Shown here piece after piece: positions 38,047 to 46,783 of a stretch of DNA of 64,000 bases. The stretch's first letter is position 1; each line of letters opens with the position of its first letter. The notes beneath the pieces were generated by a model. It had not been told where the DNA came from. It was given only the letters and a program-made list of their open reading frames with translations, and made no database searches. The position numbers were made by a program, and so were the translations under genes. This DNA comes from Paracoccus kondratievae (GTDB lineage: Bacteria > Pseudomonadota > Alphaproteobacteria > Rhodobacterales > Rhodobacteraceae), in assembly GCF_009301415.1 (NCBI RefSeq), contig NZ_CP045072.1, forward strand, positions 1,479,001 through 1,543,000, written 5' to 3'.

Positions 38047-39849
38047 ATGACCCTGCACGCCACCATCGCCCGGGTAACCGACCGCATCCGCGAACGTTCC
38101 GCAAAAAGCCGCGGCGCCTATCTGGCCAAGATTGCCCGCGCAGCCGAAGAAGGTCCGCGTCGCGCCCATCTGTCCTGCGGAAACCAGGCCCATGCTTATG
38201 CCGCCATGCCCGACAAGCAGGACCTTGCCACGACGCGCAAACCGAATATCGGCATCGTCACTGCCTATAACGACATGCTTTCGGCCCATCAGCCCTATGA
38301 GCGTTATCCCGACCTGATCCGGCAGGCAGCCCATGTCGCGGGCGCGACCGCACAGGTTGCAGGTGGCGTCCCGGCAATGTGCGACGGGGTCACCCAGGGC
38401 CGACCAGGGATGGAGCTGTCGCTTTTTTCGCGCGATGTCATCGCGCTCGCCTCGGGTGTGGCACTGACGCATGACACGTTTGATGCGGCGCTGTATCTGG
38501 GGGTCTGTGACAAGATCGTGCCCGGTCTGATCATCGCCGCCGCGACCTTTGGCCATATCCCCGCAGTATTCGTTCCGGCTGGCCCCATGCCCTCGGGCTT
38601 GCCCAATGACGAAAAATCCAAGGTCCGCCAGCAGTTTGCTACCGGAGAAGTTGGTCGCGAAGCACTGATGGCAGCCGAGATGGCCAGCTATCACGCCCCG
38701 GGCACCTGCACCTTTTACGGCACCGCGAACACCAACCAGATGCTGATGGAGTTCATGGGCCTGCACCTGCCGGGCTCGAGCTTTGTTAACCCGAATACGC
38801 CGCTGCGCGATGCGCTGACCGTCGCCGCCGTTCAACGCGCCGCCGCCATCACCCGGCTTGGCAATGATTATCTGCCAGCAGGAGAAATTCTGGACGAGCG
38901 CGCCTTTGTTAACGGCATCGTCGGGCTGATGGCCACCGGAGGCTCGACCAATCTGGTGCTGCATCTGCCCGCCATGGCGCGCGCGGCCGGGGTGATTCTG
39001 GATCTTGAGGATTTCCACGACCTGTCCGAAATCGTCCCATTGATGGCGCGGGTCTATCCCAACGGCCTTGCCGACGTGAACCACTTCCACGCCGCAGGGG
39101 GGCTTGGGTTCATGATTGGCCAACTGCTTGACGCTGGGCTGCTGCATCAGGACGTCCGTACCATCACCGGCGGCGGGCTTGAGCAATATGTGAAAGAACC
39201 CCGGCTCAAGGACAGCCAGATCACCTGGGTCGATGGCGCCCGCGAGTCGCTGAATGACAAAATCCTGCGCCCGGCGACCGCCCCCTTTGCGCCCAGCGGA
39301 GGGCTGAAGCAGCTGTCGGGCAATCTGGGTCGCGGCGTCATCAAGATCTCGGCCGTTGCGCCCGAACGACATGTGATCGAGGCCCCCGCCCGCGTCTTTG
39401 CCGATCAGGAAGAGGTCAAGGCTGCGTTCAAACGCGGCGAGTTCACCGAGGATGTCGTCGTCGTCGTCCGCTTCCAGGGGCCGCGTGCCAACGGCATGCC
39501 CGAGCTGCATTCACTGACCCCAACGCTGGCGGTGCTGCAGGATCGCGGGCTGCGTGTGGCGCTGGTGACTGACGGGCGCATGTCCGGCGCATCGGGCAAG
39601 GTCCCCGCCGCGATCCACATCTCGCCCGAGGCGGCGGATGAAGGACCACTGGCCCGTGTCCGCGACGGTGATATCATTCGCCTGGATGCCGCCAATGGCT
39701 CCCTGTCCTGTCTTGCCGCGGACTTTGACAGCAGAGAACCCGCGAAACACGATCCTGCACCCTCGGCCGAAGGGTTGGGACGCGAGCTTTTCGCCGCATT
39801 CCGCGCCAATGTTGGCCCAGCCACCGAAGGGGCGGCGGTTGTCGTCTGA
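38047..39849 (+). CDS. edd: 6-phosphogluconate dehydratase
   Basis: A 600-residue iron-sulfur enzyme converting 6-phosphogluconate to KDPG, the diagnostic Entner-Doudoroff step. IlvD/Edd-family motifs: [59 protein letters not shown] (cysteines for the 4Fe-4S cluster) and [21 protein letters not shown] 38047 has AAAGGAG 9 bases upstream; the ATG 9 bases earlier is too close. No eda (KDPG aldolase) gene follows; a minus-strand PAS gene does. Confidence 0.95.
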   Translation: MTLHATIARVTDRIRERSAKSRGAYLAKIARAAEEGPRRAHLSCGNQAHAYAAMPDKQDLATTRKPNIGIVTAYNDMLSAHQPYERYPDLIRQAAHVAGATAQVAGGVPAMCDGVTQGRPGMELSLFSRDVIALASGVALTHDTFDAALYLGVCDKIVPGLIIAAATFGHIPAVFVPAGPMPSGLPNDEKSKVRQQFATGEVGREALMAAEMASYHAPGTCTFYGTANTNQMLMEFMGLHLPGSSFVNPNTPLRDALTVAAVQRAAAITRLGNDYLPAGEILDERAFVNGIVGLMATGGSTNLVLHLPAMARAAGVILDLEDFHDLSEIVPLMARVYPNGLADVNHFHAAGGLGFMIGQLLDAGLLHQDVRTITGGGLEQYVKEPRLKDSQITWVDGARESLNDKILRPATAPFAPSGGLKQLSGNLGRGVIKISAVAPERHVIEAPARVFADQEEVKAAFKRGEFTEDVVVVVRFQGPRANGMPELHSLTPTLAVLQDRGLRVALVTDGRMSGASGKVPAAIHISPEAADEGPLARVRDGDIIRLDAANGSLSCLAADFDSREPAKHDPAPSAEGLGRELFAAFRANVGPATEGAAVVV

Positions 39850-39959
39850 CATCGTGGTCTGAGGACAGGACCGGAGCCTGCCACGCATCTGCATCGGTCA
39901 GGCCCGACCCACCGCCCGGGTTTCCGTACCAGAAGCCTGCACCCAGTCGCTTAGCCGGA

Positions 39960-40388
39960 TCACCTGCCCCTGCCCTGCCCAAGGGCAGGATCGGGCTGCA
40001 ACGGCCCCTCCTCCTCTGCGGGTTCGCGCAGGAACAGGACATTGAGGCAGACCTGCCCCTGCTCGTCACGAATCGGGCACAGGCGGGCATCGGTGCGAAT
40101 GCGTCGCCCCGATCTGGCAATCTGCACCAGGCCGTTCAGCCAGGCCTCGGCTTCGTCCGGGGCCTCGATCATCCGCCACAACCATGCAGGACCGGGACCG
40201 GATGGTTCAAGCAGGACCGACGCCGGGCGGCCGATCAGCTCATCGCGCTGATAGCCACACAGGCGCAAACAGCCCTGATTCACAGCGATGATTCGCCCAT
40301 ACCGGTCAAGGATAAGCACGGCGCGGCTGGTCTGGATCGCCTGTATCGCCCAGCCCGGATTGTGGTGGAACCGCTGGATTTCGGACAT
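39960..40388 (-). CDS. Stand-alone PAS-domain protein
   Basis: A 142-residue soluble sensor. A single PAS fold: AVLILDRYGRIIAVNQGCLRLCGYQRDELIGRPASVLL is the hallmark, and a PAC-like strand ends at CLNVLFLREP. It has no output domain, so it may act by protein contact, or sense a ligand through another kinase. ATG 40388 has an AGGGGC site. Only the intergenic region to edd (about 110 bases) adjoins; no known partner. Confidence 0.82.
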   Translation of the reverse strand: MSEIQRFHHNPGWAIQAIQTSRAVLILDRYGRIIAVNQGCLRLCGYQRDELIGRPASVLLEPSGPGPAWLWRMIEAPDEAEAWLNGLVQIARSGRRIRTDARLCPIRDEQGQVCLNVLFLREPAEEEGPLQPDPALGQGRGR

Positions 40389-40466
40389 TCGGGAAGCCCC
40401 TGCACAGATTGTCCCGCCAGCATCGGGCCAATAGGCTAACAATTCGTTAGCACCGATAAGATTTCT

Positions 40467-40925
40467 TTAGTCCTCAGTCGGCGGTCCGAAACGTTCGATC
40501 ATCCGCTTGCTGATCTGATCCCGCACGGTGCGATAAAGTGCCAGCTTTTCCTCGCGCCCCTCGGCCAGACCGCTTGGGTCCATGATCGGCCAGTATTCAA
40601 CCTCAAGATGGGCCACACGCGTCAGCTCAAGCGCCTGTCTCTGACTTGCCGGAGACAGCGCGACCACAAGGTCGAAACTGCTAAGATCATCGCCCCAGGC
40701 CTGCATTTCCTCGAACGAGCGCGAACGATGGGTGGAAAGTTCAACCCCGATCTCTTTGCAGACGGCGATGGCAAAACCGTCAATCTCCATATCGTTCCTG
40801 ACCCCCGCCGATTGCACATAGGCAGCGCGGCCGTAGAACTTTTTCATCATCCCCTCAGCCATCGGGGAACGGATGGCGTTATGATCGCAGCAGAAAAGTA
40901 CCGAATGTGGGATCGGTCCAGCCAC
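40467..40925 (-). CDS. Low-molecular-weight phosphatase family protein
   Basis: A 152-residue enzyme of the low-molecular-weight protein tyrosine phosphatase/arsenate reductase fold. The P-loop is VLFCCDHNAIRSPMAEG (C-x5-R-S), and a general-acid Asp-Pro is in WPIMDPSG. It could dephosphorylate phosphotyrosine or reduce arsenate; there is no ars context. It is last in the murA-DUF2948-hisD-UPF0262 operon, 3 bases after the UPF0262 stop. Confidence 0.85.
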   Translation of the reverse strand: MAGPIPHSVLFCCDHNAIRSPMAEGMMKKFYGRAAYVQSAGVRNDMEIDGFAIAVCKEIGVELSTHRSRSFEEMQAWGDDLSSFDLVVALSPASQRQALELTRVAHLEVEYWPIMDPSGLAEGREEKLALYRTVRDQISKRMIERFGPPTED

Positions 40926-40928
40926 GAA

Positions 40929-41417
40929 TCACCCCGGCACAAGCGCGCAAATCAGGGTGAACAGGCGGCGCGCTGTGTCGATGTCAATGACGGCCTTACC
41001 CTCCAACCGTTCTTGCAGGGTGCGGGCGCCCTCGTTGTGGATGCCGCGACGCGCCATGTCGATCGCCTCGATCTGCGTCGGAGGCAGACGCTTTACCGCA
41101 TCGAAATAGCTGGCGCAGATCTGGAAGTAATCCTTAACCGTCTGACGAAAAGGGCCAAGCGACAGGTGAAACTCAACCACCTTGCTGCCGCTTTCGGTCG
41201 CGATGTCAAAGACCAGCCGCCGCTCGCGCACCGCCAGCGCCAGCGCATAGGGGCCGGGTGGCACATCCTGCCCGTCCCGACCGGGCAGGCTGAAGCTGTT
41301 ATCCTCCAGCAGATCAAAGACCGCGACGCGGCGGTCCTGCTCCATCTCGGGGGTGGGAGGCGGCAGGGCGCTGTCGTCAATGTCGATCCGGCACAGCCGG
41401 TTGGTTGACTGCCCCAT
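40929..41417 (-). CDS. UPF0262 family protein
   Basis: A 162-residue conserved protein of unknown function found mainly in alphaproteobacteria. Typical text: RLCRIDIDDSAL, RRVAVFDLLEDNSF, PYALALAVRERRLVFDI and LSLGPFRQTVKDYF, and RRGIHNEGARTLQERL near the end. ATG 41417 overlaps the hisD TAA (TAATG) and has GGGGGAAG upstream. Confidence 0.9.
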   Translation of the reverse strand: MGQSTNRLCRIDIDDSALPPPTPEMEQDRRVAVFDLLEDNSFSLPGRDGQDVPPGPYALALAVRERRLVFDIATESGSKVVEFHLSLGPFRQTVKDYFQICASYFDAVKRLPPTQIEAIDMARRGIHNEGARTLQERLEGKAVIDIDTARRLFTLICALVPG

Positions 41418-42724
41418 TACTTCCCCCTGTTCAAAGCCGACAACCGCGCCGAGACCGAGCGGCCATGTGCGGACAACCCTTCGGATTCGGCCAGACGCAC
41501 CGCTGCCGGACCAATGGTCACCAACGCCTCGGGCGTAAGCCGCGCGATAGTGCTGCGTTTCAGGAAATCCATCACTGACAGTCCCGAAGAGAAACGCGCC
41601 GAACGGGCCGTCGGCAGAACGTGGTTCGGACCGCTGACGTAATCGCCCACGGCCTCGGGCGTCCAGCCACCGAGGAATATCGCCCCGGCGTGACGGGTCT
41701 GTTTCGCCAACGCCTCGGGGTCGTTCACGCAAAGCTCAAGATGCTCGGGGGCAAGCCGGTCGGAAAGCGCTGCCGCCTCGTCCAGATCGCGGGTCACGAT
41801 CACCGTGCCATAGTCACGCCAGCTAGCCCCGGCCACCTCGGCGCGCGGAAGCGTGGGCAGAATACGCTCGACCTCGGCCACCACGGCGCGGGCAAGGGCT
41901 TCGTCAGGGGTAACCAGAATCGCCTGCGCATCGGCATCATGTTCGGCCTGTGCCAGCAGATCCAGCGCCAGCCATTCGGGGTTCTGTTCGCCCTCAGCGA
42001 TAATCAGCACCTCGGACGGACCGGCGATCATGTCGATACCGACGCGGCCAAAGACCTGACGCTTTGCCGCCGCGACATAGGCGTTGCCCGGTCCCGTAAT
42101 CTTGTCCACAGGGCGGATGGTATCGGTACCGTAGGCCATGGCTGCAATCGCCTGCGCGCCGCCGATGCGATAGATTTCATCGACCCCGGAAAGCTCGGCC
42201 GCCAGCAGGACCAGCGGGTTCACCACCCCGTCGGGCGTCGGCACGCAAATCACCAGCCGTTCGACCCCGGCCACCCGGGCCGGAATCGCGTTCATCAGCA
42301 CCGATGACGGATAACTTGCCTGACCGCCCGGCACGTAAAGCCCTGCCGCCGCGACAGGGGACCAGCGCCAGCCCAGCGTCGCGCCTTCGGGGTCGGTCCA
42401 GCTCATATCGTCGGGCATCTGCCGGGCGTGATAAGCCCGGATCCGGTTTGCCGCCATGACCAGCGCCGCGCGATCCGCGGCCGAAACCTTGGCCGTTTCG
42501 GCGGCAATCTCGTCCTTTGAAAAGGCCAGAGACTGCGGGGTCAGCGACAGACGGTCGAAGCGCGCGGTCAGTTCGACCAGCGCCGCATCGCCCCGGCTGC
42601 GCACATCAGCAATGATCGCGGCAACCGCATCATTCACATCTGCCGCATCCTCACGCTTCATCGAAAGCAGATCGGCAAAGCGGTCAGAAAAATCGGGCTG
42701 GGCAGTCGAAAGATGAATGGGCAT
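41417..42724 (-). CDS. hisD: Histidinol dehydrogenase
   Basis: A 435-residue zinc enzyme that oxidises L-histidinol to histidine in two NAD-dependent steps. Family motifs are GLYVPGGQASYPSSVLMNA, the long PVDKITGPGNAYVAAAKR, AGPSEVLIIAE, EHDADAQAILVT, and GPNHVLPTARSARFSSGLSVMDF. The active-site Glu/His pair and the late HGRSVSARL are present. It is the centre of a conserved order (murA, DUF2948, hisD, UPF0262, phosphatase) of Rhodobacteraceae rather than of a his operon. Confidence 0.96.
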   Translation of the reverse strand: MPIHLSTAQPDFSDRFADLLSMKREDAADVNDAVAAIIADVRSRGDAALVELTARFDRLSLTPQSLAFSKDEIAAETAKVSAADRAALVMAANRIRAYHARQMPDDMSWTDPEGATLGWRWSPVAAAGLYVPGGQASYPSSVLMNAIPARVAGVERLVICVPTPDGVVNPLVLLAAELSGVDEIYRIGGAQAIAAMAYGTDTIRPVDKITGPGNAYVAAAKRQVFGRVGIDMIAGPSEVLIIAEGEQNPEWLALDLLAQAEHDADAQAILVTPDEALARAVVAEVERILPTLPRAEVAGASWRDYGTVIVTRDLDEAAALSDRLAPEHLELCVNDPEALAKQTRHAGAIFLGGWTPEAVGDYVSGPNHVLPTARSARFSSGLSVMDFLKRSTIARLTPEALVTIGPAAVRLAESEGLSAHGRSVSARLSALNRGK

Positions 42725-42807
42725 GGATCGAGGCCTTCAATGACCCGACCTTGTTAGCGGCTGCAGCCACGCGGCTCAAGCGGCTAAGGCACGCCCGAAC
42801 GGCCTGT

Positions 42808-43287
42808 TCAATCCTCGGGGTGCTGTGGCGCACGGCGCGAGGGCGCGACATAGGGCTGGGTCACGTCGCGCAGCTCGACATTGAGGCACTCTGCCTCGAC
42901 CGCCAGCGTGCCGTCACCAGCAAATTCCAGCAAAAGACGGCCCGCACCATCCTCGCCCGCCTGCCAGCTCATCGTCAAAAGCTCAAGGATCAGGTCCTTG
43001 TCCTTGCGGTCGATACCGTCGCTTTGCACCTTCAGCACATCCGAGATCAGCAGGACCGCGCGCACGCGCTCATAGGGGCGGCCCTCGCGGCGGGCCTGCT
43101 CGGCATCCTCCCAGCGAAAACGGTTCAGCAACAACGCAAGCTGCCGGTGGCGACCATCAAATGCGATCTCGGTCACCGGCAGGACAGCGTCCTGAGCAAG
43201 GGCCGAGATTACGGTCAGATCCTCGACATCGCTGGCCAAAAGCGCCAGCGGTGCCGGGTCGGCATCGGTGAAACGGGCGTCAGCCAT
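42808..43287 (-). CDS. DUF2948 family protein
   Basis: A 159-residue protein of unknown function: [34 protein letters not shown] and [23 protein letters not shown] are typical of this alphaproteobacterial family. It starts at ATG 43287 with AAGGAGG upstream and overlaps the end of murA by 8 bases. Confidence 0.9.
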   Translation of the reverse strand: MADARFTDADPAPLALLASDVEDLTVISALAQDAVLPVTEIAFDGRHRQLALLLNRFRWEDAEQARREGRPYERVRAVLLISDVLKVQSDGIDRKDKDLILELLTMSWQAGEDGAGRLLLEFAGDGTLAVEAECLNVELRDVTQPYVAPSRRAPQHPED

Positions 43288-44563
43288 CGGCGGTTGCCTC
43301 CTTGATACGTTCGATATCTGCGCCAACCCCGCGCAGCTTACGCACGACTTTTTCATAGCCGCGATCAAGATGATAGACGCGGCTGACAATGGTTTCGCCC
43401 TCGGCAGCAAGCCCGGCAAGAATCAGGCTGACCGAGGCACGCAAATCAGTTGCCATGACCGGAGCGCCGCGCAACTTATCCACGCCATGAACGGTGGCAT
43501 GGCCGCCCTGCACCTCGATATGCGCGCCCATGCGCACCAGTTCCGGCGCGTGCATGAAGCGATTCTCGAAAATCTTTTCTTCAAGGACCGAAGTACCCTC
43601 GGCCGTGCAAAGCAGCGCCATCATCTGCGCCTGCAGATCGGTCGGAAAACCCGGGAAGGGCTCGGTCACCACATCAACCGCCCGGACCCGGCCATTCTTG
43701 CACGAGACTTTCAGCCCGCGCTCGGTCTCGACCACGTTGACGCCCGCTTCGTCCAGCTTTTCGCAGAAAGCCGCGACCAGATCAATGCGGCCGCCAAGGC
43801 ATTCGACCTCACCCCCGCAGATCGCCGGGGCCAGCATATAGGTGCCAAGCTCGATCCGGTCGGTCACCACCGGATGAGTGGCACCGCCAAGAGCCTGCAC
43901 ACCCTCGATAGTGATGGTCGAGGTCCCCTCGCCCTCGATCTGCGCGCCCATGCGGCGCAGACATTCTGCCAGATCGACGATCTCGGGCTCGCGGGCAGCA
44001 TTGTTCAGGACCGTGGTCCCACGCGCCAGCGTCGCTGCCATCAGCGCGTTTTCAGTCGCACCGACCGAGACTATAGGAAAATCGATCACCGCACCCTTGA
44101 GCCCGCCCGCCGGAGCCTTGGCATGGACATAGCCATCGCGCAGGTCCAGTTCGGCCCCCATCGCTTCGAACGCGCGCAGATGCAGGTCCACCGGACGCGC
44201 ACCGATGGCACAGCCCCCGGGCAACGAAACAACCGCATGACCATCCCGCGCCAGCATCGGCCCCAGCACCAGAATCGAGGCGCGCATCTTGCGCACGATG
44301 TCATAATCGGCGCGGTGGCTGGTCAGGGCGTGGCTCGACAGAGCCAGCACCTGGCCGTCCTGCAGGCTGGCGACCTCGGCCCCAAGCGACTGCAAAAGCG
44401 CGGTCATAGTGCGGATATCCGACAGGCGCGGCGCATTGGTCAGCGTCAGCGGCTGATCGGTCAGCAGGGTCGCCGGCATCAGCGTCAGGCAGGCATTCTT
44501 GGCACCGGCGATCGGGATCTCGCCATGAAGCGGCCCGTTCCCCCTTACAATGATCTGGTCCAT
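43280..44563 (-). CDS. murA: UDP-N-acetylglucosamine 1-carboxyvinyltransferase
   Basis: A 427-residue cytosolic enzyme, the first committed step of peptidoglycan synthesis, adding enolpyruvate to UDP-GlcNAc. KN pair in [12 protein letters not shown] (Lys22/Asn23 equivalents), the catalytic Cys loop [23 protein letters not shown] (about residue 116; the fosfomycin target), and [17 protein letters not shown] near the end. The start is directly adjacent to the stop of the 62-residue gene upstream. Confidence 0.96.
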   Translation of the reverse strand: MDQIIVRGNGPLHGEIPIAGAKNACLTLMPATLLTDQPLTLTNAPRLSDIRTMTALLQSLGAEVASLQDGQVLALSSHALTSHRADYDIVRKMRASILVLGPMLARDGHAVVSLPGGCAIGARPVDLHLRAFEAMGAELDLRDGYVHAKAPAGGLKGAVIDFPIVSVGATENALMAATLARGTTVLNNAAREPEIVDLAECLRRMGAQIEGEGTSTITIEGVQALGGATHPVVTDRIELGTYMLAPAICGGEVECLGGRIDLVAAFCEKLDEAGVNVVETERGLKVSCKNGRVRAVDVVTEPFPGFPTDLQAQMMALLCTAEGTSVLEEKIFENRFMHAPELVRMGAHIEVQGGHATVHGVDKLRGAPVMATDLRASVSLILAGLAAEGETIVSRVYHLDRGYEKVVRKLRGVGADIERIKEATADG

Positions 44564-44752
44564 CTAATCCTCATTTCCGGGCGTGCCTTGGTTTGGCTTC
44601 TCTGGCCCGTGCTGCTCGTTCTGGCTCGTATCGTTCTCTGCGCTTGCCCGTGCGCGCCCTTGCGCCTTGCGCCGCGCAAGATTGGCCCGCAGCGCCGCCT
44701 TGAGCCGCGCTTCACGTGTGTCGCCCTTGGGATCGCGGGGTATTTTCGTCAT
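44564..44752 (-). CDS. Small conserved basic/acidic protein upstream of murA
   Basis: A 62-residue, highly charged hydrophilic protein: KIPRDPKGDTREARLKAALRANLARRK at the N-terminus and an acidic, Asn/Gln-rich end. It lacks cysteines and hydrophobic stretches. Its stop codon abuts the murA ATG, so it is the first gene of the murA operon. Family unknown to me; small proteins of this style next to murA are common in Rhodobacteraceae. Confidence 0.65.
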   Translation of the reverse strand: MTKIPRDPKGDTREARLKAALRANLARRKAQGRARASAENDTSQNEQHGPEKPNQGTPGNED

Positions 44753-44898
44753 GCTCTTCTGTTAGCGCCCTTGCCTTGTTGCGTCCAGCGGGCGCGCGGG
44801 GGGCTGACGCGCGGTCGGCGATGTTCGGCATATCGAAATTTTTTGCGCCGATCCCTCTTGCACCCTCCGCACAGTCGGTCTAAAGCCCCGCCCACGGC

Positions 44899-44973
44899 GC
44901 TGCAGTAGCTCAGTGGTAGAGCACACCCTTGGTAAGGGTGAGGTCGAGAGTTCAATCCTCTCCTGCAGCACCA
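44899..44973 (+). tRNA. tRNA-Thr(GGT), probable prophage attachment site
   Basis: A 75-base cloverleaf: acceptor GCTGCAG/CTGCAGC, D-arm GCTC..GAGC, anticodon arm CACCC-TTGGTAA-GGGTG (anticodon GGT), T-arm GAGAG-TTCAATC-CTCTC and an encoded CCA. Immediately after it gene content changes from core to phage-like, which suggests the prophage integrated at its 3' end. Confidence 0.95.
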
Positions 44974-45018
44974 GTTATCATTTTCATTTCAACGGGTTGG
45001 CGCTTCGCGGAAACGATC

Positions 45019-45042
45019 GCATCAGGCCTGATGCAGAATTTT
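45019..45042 (+). terminator. Terminator-like hairpin after tRNA-Thr
   Basis: GCATCA-GGCC-TGATGC (a 16-base perfect palindrome at 45019-45034) followed by AGAATTTT. Likely ends the tRNA transcript. Confidence 0.55.
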
Positions 45043-45127
45043 GCGCGAACAGATATGCCAGATTCACGGATCGGCCGTACAAATCCCGTACACGTTTTCA
45101 TGGATCGTTCTCAACGAATCACCCCTA

Positions 45128-45150
45128 CGCCCACCCCGCCCGGCGTCAGG
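45128..45150. repeat. Imperfect 23-base direct repeat, copy 1
   Basis: Matches 46453-46475 at 22 of 23 positions (CGCCCACC...GGCGTCAGG). The two copies flank the rightward cluster of small regulatory genes. Confidence 0.7.
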
Positions 45151-45195
45151 GGTGACAGCCGGTAGAGATTTTTACGGACAGGGCGATTTTTCTAC

Positions 45196-45224
45196 TTGCA
45201 TAACGCCAAATGATTTGGCATATT
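45196..45224 (+). promoter_or_regulatory. Sigma70-type promoter with internal palindromic operator
   Basis: TTGCAT (45196-45201) and CATATT (45219-45224) are 17 bases apart. The spacer holds the perfect inverted repeat GCCAAA-TGA-TTTGGC (45205-45219). A dimeric repressor there would block RNA polymerase. It lies 54 bases upstream of the first cluster gene, and two downstream genes encode DNA-binding-like proteins, so autoregulation is plausible. Confidence 0.65.
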
Positions 45225-45277
45225 CATCTCACGGGGACGCGGAATAGTCCGGCCCCAAGGTCCAAGGAGACACCAAG

Positions 45278-45463
45278 ATGACCAGCACCCACAGCACCGA
45301 ATTCGCCGTTTTCGCCAATGGCACCTTCTGGGGCATCTGGGCGGCCGAAACCAAGGAAGCCGCTATCCAGAGGGCAGCGGATGACGTCGGCACCGAAGGT
45401 AACACCGACGGCCTGATCGCCAAGCCTGCGTCCGAGTGCGACCCCAGCGAAATGGAGGTGTAA
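45278..45463 (+). CDS. Small prophage protein, first gene of regulatory cluster
   Basis: A 61-residue hydrophilic protein (STEFAVFANGTFWGIWAAETK...QRAADDVGTEG...), unrecognised. Its ATG has AAGGAG 8 bases upstream. TAA overlaps the next start (TAATG at 45461-45465), so the two are coupled. The FWGIWAAETKEAAIQRAADD pattern suggests a compact alpha/beta fold that may bind a partner protein. Confidence 0.7.
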   Translation: MTSTHSTEFAVFANGTFWGIWAAETKEAAIQRAADDVGTEGNTDGLIAKPASECDPSEMEV

Positions 45464-45909
45464 TGCAGCCCCCGATGAAAAGAGCCGAATTGGAGCGCCA
45501 CGCGGCGCTCCTTTTCGGCCGTGACGATCACGGAAAGCCGAAGCATGGCTGGCAAGCATGGCTCGCTTCCAAACTGCCAGGGAAGTCCGGCGGAAGCATC
45601 AGTCGCGAGACGATTCGGCTCTGGATGCGTAACGATACGGTTCCAGTTTGGGCCGCCGACATGATCCGCGCGATGGCCTCCATCGCCCCGCCGCCGGGGT
45701 CGTCCAGCGACGAGAATCGGGACGCCGCCTGCATTGAGGCCCTTGAGCCAGAGCTTACCCGTCTGCGCGACCTAGCGGTCAGCGTGGGGTGGCACCCGGC
45801 CGAGGTCGCAGCGGCAGTCCTGTCGCTGACCTTGAGCGAGATACGCGAGAATGCCGGTGATGAAGCGATTGCCGAGATTTTGCATGGCGCCACAAGTAAG
45901 ACCCGATGA
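45463..45909 (+). CDS. Helix-turn-helix-like phage regulator
   Basis: A 148-residue protein. The region GGSISRETIRLWMRNDTVPVWAADMIRAM (about residues 43-72) looks like an HTH recognition unit as in Cro/CI-type phage regulators, preceded by LLFGRDDHGKPKHGWQAWLASKL. The C-terminal half is helical and acidic. ATG 45463 has GGAGG upstream and is coupled to the first gene. It could be the repressor acting on the 45205-45219 operator; this is inference. Confidence 0.65.
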   Translation: MQPPMKRAELERHAALLFGRDDHGKPKHGWQAWLASKLPGKSGGSISRETIRLWMRNDTVPVWAADMIRAMASIAPPPGSSSDENRDAACIEALEPELTRLRDLAVSVGWHPAEVAAAVLSLTLSEIRENAGDEAIAEILHGATSKTR

Positions 45910-46384
45910 GAAGCTCCCGCGCTGCCTGATCTGCGGCAAGCCGTGCAGATCGGTGGGGCATCACGTCTGGGCCGCTCACGGTATATCCGCCGAAGAATAT
46001 CGCGACATGCACGGCATACCCAGATCGCGCAAGCTCACATCAGAAGACACGAGGATCGTGTTTGCCATGCAAGCCGCATCTCGCGGACTCGGCACAGATC
46101 ATGCCTCCCTGCGATCAATGGCGAAAGCCGCGAATATCAAGTCGTCAAAGGTCATATCGGATCTTGTGGCATCGGGCCGCGTGTGGGGCGGGGAAAACGC
46201 CCTCTCTCGCGAAAAGCTGATCACCCTGTTGAGGCGCGCTGAATCTGGCGAGCGACCATATCAGGTAGCCCGCGAAATGGGGATATCCTGGTCCGGTCTG
46301 CATGGCGCCCTCAAGAGGCATCCGGATCTTCATGCGCGATATAAAGCCCTTCCGGTGAGGCGAGGTCGCACAAAGACCTTATGA
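45884..46384 (+). CDS. Ros/MucR-type zinc finger protein with C-terminal HTH
   Basis: A 166-residue protein. Near the N-terminus CLICGKPCRSVGHHVWAAHG gives C-x2-C-x9-H-x4-H, followed by ISAEEYRDMHGIP: the Ros/MucR zinc finger. Residues about 105-160 (REKLITLLRRAESGERPYQVAREMGIS) look like a second, resolvase-type HTH, so it may bind DNA through two modules. An upstream in-frame ATG at 45851 (177 residues) is possible; 45884 gives a smaller overlap with the preceding gene. Such proteins on prophages act as early regulators. Confidence 0.7.
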   Translation: MAPQVRPDEKLPRCLICGKPCRSVGHHVWAAHGISAEEYRDMHGIPRSRKLTSEDTRIVFAMQAASRGLGTDHASLRSMAKAANIKSSKVISDLVASGRVWGGENALSREKLITLLRRAESGERPYQVAREMGISWSGLHGALKRHPDLHARYKALPVRRGRTKTL

Positions 46385-46452
46385 CGCTGGTGGATAAGGG
46401 TCGAACCGGATGGAGACTGGCTTGAGAGATCAGCCGTCCTTGCCGCCGTTTC

Positions 46453-46475
46453 CGCCCACCGCGCCCGGCGTCAGG
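46453..46475. repeat. Imperfect 23-base direct repeat, copy 2
   Basis: Copy of 45128-45150 with one mismatch, 69 bases after the Ros/MucR-like gene. Confidence 0.7.
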
Positions 46476-46495
46476 ATCGACAATCAGCGACGTAG

Positions 46496-46726
46496 TCACC
46501 ATCCTCTTTCCCGTCGGAGCGCCTCCAAATCGGCGGCGGGGTCGCAGCCCATTTTGGGGAAATCTGTCGGGACGATCATGCTATGAGCGCCCCGACGACC
46601 GCACACCGTGCATCGCGCCCGACGCAGCACCTCGTCACGATGCACCCAATGATCCAGCCCTGCCGGGCCTTCGTGGCCACAATGGCACCAGATATGGACT
46701 ATATAGCGGGCAGGCGATTCTGGCAT
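46496..46726 (-). CDS. Small Cys-rich (zinc ribbon-like) protein
   Basis: A 76-residue protein. CHCGHEG and CTVCGRRG (C-x-C-G/H pairs spaced about 26 residues) form a likely zinc ribbon, with a basic acidic mix around it. ATG 46726 has CGGGGA upstream; the longer frame begins at TTG. Function unknown; could modulate transcription or bind RNA. It stands next to the yedK-like gene on the same strand. Confidence 0.62.
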   Translation of the reverse strand: MPESPARYIVHIWCHCGHEGPAGLDHWVHRDEVLRRARCTVCGRRGAHSMIVPTDFPKMGCDPAADLEALRRERGW

Positions 46727-46783
46727 TCCCCGAAAAGAACACAACAAGAACGGTTGAGTCTAGGGGGCAGCATCACATCGACG

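Noticed and set aside
40435..40451. GCTAAC-AATTC-GTTAGC inverted repeat between PAS and phosphatase genes as a third zwf/edd-type operator
   Set aside because: Half sites are in the everted order and with different spacing, so it does not match TGTTA-NCGN-TAACA.
45019..45034. 16-base perfect palindrome as a phage attachment or repressor site
   Set aside because: It is better explained as the terminator hairpin of the tRNA, since T bases follow.
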